49,541 bases of DNA from an uncultured Alphaproteobacteria bacterium. Lineage in GTDB: Bacteria; Pseudomonadota; Alphaproteobacteria; HIMB59. A program made the position numbers and the translations under genes. Below the pieces are notes generated by a model that saw nothing but the letters and a program-made list of their open reading frames with translations, was not told the DNA's origin and made no database searches. This document shows, piece by piece, positions 46,336-49,541 of this stretch (positions are counted from its first letter, which is position 1; every line of letters starts with the position of its first letter). The DNA is taken from assembly GCA_902514885.1 (NCBI GenBank), contig CABXST010000003.1:1-49541 (forward strand), read 5' to 3'.

Positions 46336-47161
46336 ATTTACTTAATTTTTCATCCAATTCTTTAATTGCTTTTTTATACTCTTCATCAGTTGGAACCTTA
46401 TGATGCCAAGAGATTTCATTTTCAATAAAGCTTATTCCACAACCCTTGATTGTATTAGCAATGATTGCACTTGGTTTATCAGCAGTAAAAGGAACTTTTT
46501 GAAATATTTCCAGAAGCTCAAAAATATTATTTCCATTTACAAATTCTACGTTAAAACCAAAAGATTTAAATTTCTCATCTAAAGGTTCAATTGGATTAAC
46601 ATCTTCTGTTTTACCAGTGATTTGTAAATGATTTCTATCAACAATGACAATGAGATTATCCAATTGATATTTACTTGCTGATGTACAAGCCTCCCAAACA
46701 GACCCTTCAGAAAGTTCTCCATCTCCTAGTAAAGCAAACACCTTTTTTTTTGATTTATCTTTTTTCTTAGCCAGAGCTAATCCTACGGCAACTGAAAGCC
46801 CGTGCCCTAGTGCACCAGTATTGTGCTCAACACCTAAAACTTTTTTTGTTGGATGGCCAATGAAATGAGAGTCAAACGCATTTAGAGTATCTAGATCTTC
46901 TTTTTTAAAAAAACTTAAATCACACAAAACAGTGTAAAGGGCCTCAACTGAGTGGCCTTTACTATGAATGTAATTATTTCTTTCAATAGTAGTGAAATTA
47001 TTGGGTGTAATTTCTAGAAAACCATTATAAAGAACATTCAAGATGTCTATACAGGATAAACTTCCACCCGTATGCCCAGCTCCTGAATTGTAAATAATTT
47101 CTATAATCGTCCTTCTATATTCCAAGGATTTTTTTTCTAAGAATTTTTGATCTACACTCAT
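46328..47161 (-). CDS. Transketolase, N-terminal subunit
   Basis: Diphosphate-binding half of the split transketolase. 277 residues. SGAGHTGGSLSCIDIL (26-41), SKGHSVEALY, GALGHGLSVAVGLAL and the thiamine-diphosphate motif GDGELSEGS starting at 146 with ending Asn (RNHLQITG) about 30 residues on. It forms a heteromer with the C-half encoded directly downstream. It lies 39 bases after the isomerase gene in the same direction. Confidence 0.93.
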   Translation of the reverse strand: MSVDQKFLEKKSLEYRRTIIEIIYNSGAGHTGGSLSCIDILNVLYNGFLEITPNNFTTIERNNYIHSKGHSVEALYTVLCDLSFFKKEDLDTLNAFDSHFIGHPTKKVLGVEHNTGALGHGLSVAVGLALAKKKDKSKKKVFALLGDGELSEGSVWEACTSASKYQLDNLIVIVDRNHLQITGKTEDVNPIEPLDEKFKSFGFNVEFVNGNNIFELLEIFQKVPFTADKPSAIIANTIKGCGISFIENEISWHHKVPTDEEYKKAIKELDEKLSKYE

Positions 47162-47200
47162 TTTAAGATTATCAATTGAAAATAATAACTTTGATTTTTT

Positions 47201-48190
47201 CTAGTCTCGAGCTAAATGTTTATACAGAGCCTTTTGTGCAATTTTTAACGCACCCATAGCATCATGATTGGCTTGTGCCTTAGATAGAGCATCGTAATCT
47301 AAGTCATCAAGTGCCTTATCAACTGATTTTAGAAAATCTATCGCCATATCTGCCATTTCAACACTATCTTCACGAAATGGGAACTGATCTAACTGCCAAA
47401 CTCCCTGCCAATTATTTTTTCTTAAGACATAAAAAAATTCAAAAAGCTCCATTGGATGAAGGCTCCCTGCTAAAAGATCATCATCCCAAGATCTATAATT
47501 ATCGTTTACATCCATCCCAAATAACCTTCCGTGATCAATAGCTAATTGAGCAGAGTCAGCCGCTGACTCTCCACCATAAATTGCATGACCAAAGTCTAAA
47601 AGTACTCCTATATTAGGTAAGCCTATTTGTTCAATCCCAAGTAACGTTCTAGTCATCGAGTCGTAAATCATTTTCACCCTTGGCTCGCGAGGTTTGTATT
47701 CGATTACAAATTTTAAATCAGAATTTTCAGTTGCTAAGCTCCCAACCCCATCCATTGAATTTTTCCATATTGCTTTATGGTCAACTTGAAATGGATAATC
47801 CCATCCATCCTGACCTGGCCAAAGTTTTACATAAGAAGCCTTAAAGAAACGAACTGCTTCACACGCCTCAGTAATTAATTCATGGGCTCTTTTTCTGACA
47901 CCAGGATCTGGATTAGTAAAAGCACCTTTTGAAAATTCTCTTGTATAAATTTCAGGGGTGATACCAATTACTTTTAATCCTGCTTTATCGAGGGCTTTTT
48001 TAATTTGCTCATTTGAAAATTCTCCTCCAAAATATGGATAGTTAATATCAACATAAGACAAATCTTGAACTTTTCCGGCAAGCTCAATAGCTTCAATAAC
48101 ACTTCGTGGTTCTCCATAACCATCAGTTGCATACCTATCGAGATAAGTAGCGAAGTGCCAGATACCCGCTCCAAACTCTTGTTTTTTCAT
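47201..48190 (-). CDS. Xylose-isomerase-like TIM-barrel sugar isomerase/epimerase (candidate apiose-type isomerase)
   Basis: 329 residues of the AP-endonuclease-2 / xylose-isomerase-like barrel superfamily. Likely metal ligands at strand ends: Glu164 (FVIEYK), Asp199 and His202 ([10 protein letters not shown]), Asp227 (GMDVND) and Asp268 (WQLDQF). It starts [20 protein letters not shown], a pattern I associate with sugar isomerases but not with one proven substrate. As first gene of an operon with a split transketolase and an FGGY kinase, it probably makes the ketose that is then phosphorylated and split. Confidence 0.75.
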   Translation of the reverse strand: MKKQEFGAGIWHFATYLDRYATDGYGEPRSVIEAIELAGKVQDLSYVDINYPYFGGEFSNEQIKKALDKAGLKVIGITPEIYTREFSKGAFTNPDPGVRKRAHELITEACEAVRFFKASYVKLWPGQDGWDYPFQVDHKAIWKNSMDGVGSLATENSDLKFVIEYKPREPRVKMIYDSMTRTLLGIEQIGLPNIGVLLDFGHAIYGGESAADSAQLAIDHGRLFGMDVNDNYRSWDDDLLAGSLHPMELFEFFYVLRKNNWQGVWQLDQFPFREDSVEMADMAIDFLKSVDKALDDLDYDALSKAQANHDAMGALKIAQKALYKHLARD

Positions 48191-48380
48191 AATTACATCT
48201 TCTATTATTTAAATAATTTTATCTATCAATAATTTTAAATGCTTTATCGCTCTATTTATGCACATTTATGCTCGATAATTTTGTCGCAAATACAGATATT
48301 ACATGGTTTTTTATTCACATTTGTTTGGATTTACACCGAAAATTTAATAGTATGCAACGGTTATAATTAAGGAGGAATTA
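48191..48380. promoter_or_regulatory. Divergent promoter region with TTTATGC direct repeats
   Basis: The largest gene-free stretch (190 bases), between the isomerase operon and a second sugar transporter. ATTTATGC occurs at 48254-48261 and 48264-48271, exactly one helical turn apart, with a third near copy TTTATCGC at 48243-48250. Such a cluster could bind a regulator. For the plus strand TTGGAT (48325-48330) and TAGTAT (48348-48353) are spaced 17 bases as -35/-10. A strong GGAGGAA lies at 48371-48377. No regulator gene is encoded in the window. Confidence 0.5.
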
Positions 48381-49283
48381 ATGAAAAAAATAATTCTTAC
48401 AATTCTTGTTTCATTCCTATCTCTTTCTGCATTTGCTGAAAGAATAGTTATGGTAACACACGGTGAGGGTAAAGACCCTTTCTGGCCTGTTGTGCAAAAA
48501 GGTGGTGAAGATGCTGCTAGACACGTAGGTGCGGATTTTGAATATATCTTTAACCCATCTGGAGATCTAGGTGATATGGCTAAGTCAATTGCAGCTGCTG
48601 CTGCTACTCAGCCTGATGGTATGGTAGTTTCACTTCCAGATCCTGAAGCATTAGGTCAAGCAATCAAAGACGCTGTAGCAGCTGGTATCCCAGTTATTAC
48701 AATGAACTCAGGTTTAGAATCTTCTGCTTCTTTAGGTGCACTTATGCACGTTGGACAGCCAGAATATCTTGCTGGTCAAAAAGCAGGTGAAAGAGCTAAA
48801 GCTGAAGGTGCAACAAAAGCACTTTGCATGATCCAAGAAGCATACAACACTGCTCTGACAGACAGATGTGGTGGATATGCTGAGATGCTTCCAACAACTA
48901 ATGTTGATACATCTAATGACCCAGCGTCTATTCCAACAAGAGCAGCTGCTGGTTTACAAGCTAACCCAGATGTTGATGCTGTTCTTTCAGTTGGACCACA
49001 CGTTTGTTCAGGTGTTCAAGCAGCGATTGACGATCTAGGTATGTCAGTTCACCACTCATGTTTTGACTTAAGCCCAGAAGTTATGGACTTAATCAACTCA
49101 GGTAAAGTTGCATTTACAATTGATCAACAACAAAGATTACAAGGTTATATGCCTGTTGTTGTTATACACTTGTACAACAATGGTGCTGGTCTTCTTCCTG
49201 GTGCAAACATTCCATCAGGTCCAGGATTTGTTGATAAGTCAAACGCATCATCAGTTTCTGCTTTAGCAGGTATTGATAGATAA
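48381..49283 (+). CDS. Sugar ABC transporter substrate-binding protein, ribose/autoinducer-2 type
   Basis: Periplasmic binding protein of the class that serves ribose-type importers. 300 residues. Signal peptide of 19 residues (cleavage after SLSAFA), then HGEGKDPFWPVVQKGGEDAA as the first ligand strand, FNPSGDLGDMAKSIAAAAA, IPVITMNSG and GQPEYLAGQKAGERA. A strong Shine-Dalgarno and rich codon use suggest high expression. The ligand is unknown. Its divergence from the isomerase/transketolase operon hints that it imports that pathway's sugar. Confidence 0.92.
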   Translation: MKKIILTILVSFLSLSAFAERIVMVTHGEGKDPFWPVVQKGGEDAARHVGADFEYIFNPSGDLGDMAKSIAAAAATQPDGMVVSLPDPEALGQAIKDAVAAGIPVITMNSGLESSASLGALMHVGQPEYLAGQKAGERAKAEGATKALCMIQEAYNTALTDRCGGYAEMLPTTNVDTSNDPASIPTRAAAGLQANPDVDAVLSVGPHVCSGVQAAIDDLGMSVHHSCFDLSPEVMDLINSGKVAFTIDQQQRLQGYMPVVVIHLYNNGAGLLPGANIPSGPGFVDKSNASSVSALAGIDR

Positions 49284-49298
49284 TCTAAATATCTTATA

Positions 49299-49322
49299 AA
49301 GTGGGCAGTTTACTGCCCACTT
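49299..49322 (+). terminator. Intercistronic hairpin after the binding-protein gene
   Basis: A perfect 10-bp stem AAGTGGGCAG (49299-49308) with CTGCCCACTT (49313-49322) around the loop TTTA. It is followed by A-rich, not T-rich, sequence, so it looks like a message-stabilising or attenuating hairpin between binding protein and permease, not a full terminator. The same arrangement is seen in frcB-frcC. Confidence 0.75.
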
Positions 49323-49372
49323 AACAAAAAAATTTACGAGAAAGATAGATATTATTTTAATATTCTTAAAAT

Positions 49373-49541
49373 ATGAATACATCCACAACACAAAGAAAAG
49401 AAGCAGATAGACACCAAGAAAAGTCATGGTTTTCAAAACTAATTTCAAGACCTGAGATTGGCCCAATTGGAGTGATGCTCTTATTATTTGGTATGCTTGG
49501 ATATTTCTCCATCCCCGCTGGAGAAATGTCATGGAACCCTT
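49373..49541 (+). CDS. Sugar ABC transporter permease, 3' end cut by window
   Basis: ATG at 49373 opens a frame of 56 codons that runs off the window. It encodes a charged N-terminus (MNTSTTQRKEADRHQEKS) followed by SRPEIGPIGVMLLLFGMLGYF, the first membrane span of ribose-type permeases. It follows the binding-protein gene by 89 bases, with a hairpin in between. The reading frame on the other strand at 49263-49532 is a shadow. Confidence 0.85.
   Translation, partial: MNTSTTQRKEADRHQEKSWFSKLISRPEIGPIGVMLLLFGMLGYFSIPAGEMSWNP

Noticed and set aside
49263-49532. 89-codon minus-strand frame at the window end
   Set aside because: It overlaps the hairpin and the plus-strand permease start, which has a typical permease N-terminus.
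1-49541. CRISPR array, insertion sequence, prophage or integrase
   Set aside because: No regularly spaced repeats, transposase, phage or recombinase genes are visible in the window.

Overview
The window looks like a piece of a small, streamlined, very AT-rich marine alphaproteobacterial genome. The grounds are the low GC, almost complete coding coverage (no gene-free stretch above 300 bases; the longest is 190), many genes that overlap or abut, a pheS-pheT-lepA block whose genes share single bases, a heterotetrameric sarcosine oxidase operon, and sugar ABC transporters with highest similarity in memory to those of Rhizobiales (FrcBCA). A SAR11-like or AEGEAN-169/HIMB59-like lineage is my best guess. 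It is an inference, because no rRNA gene or phylogenetic computation is available here.

Layout. 1-4365 is the 3' part of gltB. 4362-7080 holds an alpha/beta hydrolase and two glycosyltransferases. 7195-13658 is the translation block infC-rpmI-rplT-pheS-pheT-lepA. 13651-16639 is a second, extremely AT-rich surface-glycan stretch with a tRNA-Ser(GGA) in it. 16636-17994 holds rmuC and a small coiled-coil gene. 18071-27992 (minus strand) is a methylamine / one-carbon block: soxB-soxD-soxA-soxG, a dimethylglycine/sarcosine dehydrogenase-like gene, a metF-like gene and a DmdA-like folate-dependent methyltransferase. It breaks N-methylglycines down to glycine and passes the methyl groups to tetrahydrofolate. 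Immediately upstream in the same direction are an uncharacterised 2-oxoglutarate oxygenase, a 6-phosphofructokinase and a ROK fructokinase (28021-30861).

30953-49541 is a dense sugar-utilisation island. It holds a Gfo/Idh oxidoreductase, an SGNH hydrolase, a YghZ-type aldo-keto reductase, ribokinase, a FucU-like mutarotase, a 2-hydroxyacid dehydrogenase, D-lyxose isomerase, a PfkB kinase, an aldolase-like barrel, xylulokinase, a FrcK-like kinase and the FrcBCA fructose-type ABC transporter. It continues with a second FGGY kinase, a split transketolase and a xylose-isomerase-like barrel. Divergent from these is a second sugar ABC transporter, of which the binding protein and the first 56 codons of a permease are visible.

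How the genes may work together. Fructose can enter by FrcBCA, be phosphorylated by Mak and go down glycolysis through PfkA. D-lyxose can be converted to D-xylulose and then xylulose 5-phosphate (isomerase plus XylB). The most striking unit is 43925-48190: a barrel isomerase, a two-subunit transketolase and a GlpK-like kinase whose glycerol-contact residues are changed. This is the gene set described for D-apiose breakdown (isomerase, apulose kinase, split apulose-4-phosphate transketolase), so I propose an apiose-type or other branched/short sugar pathway here as the main hypothesis to test.
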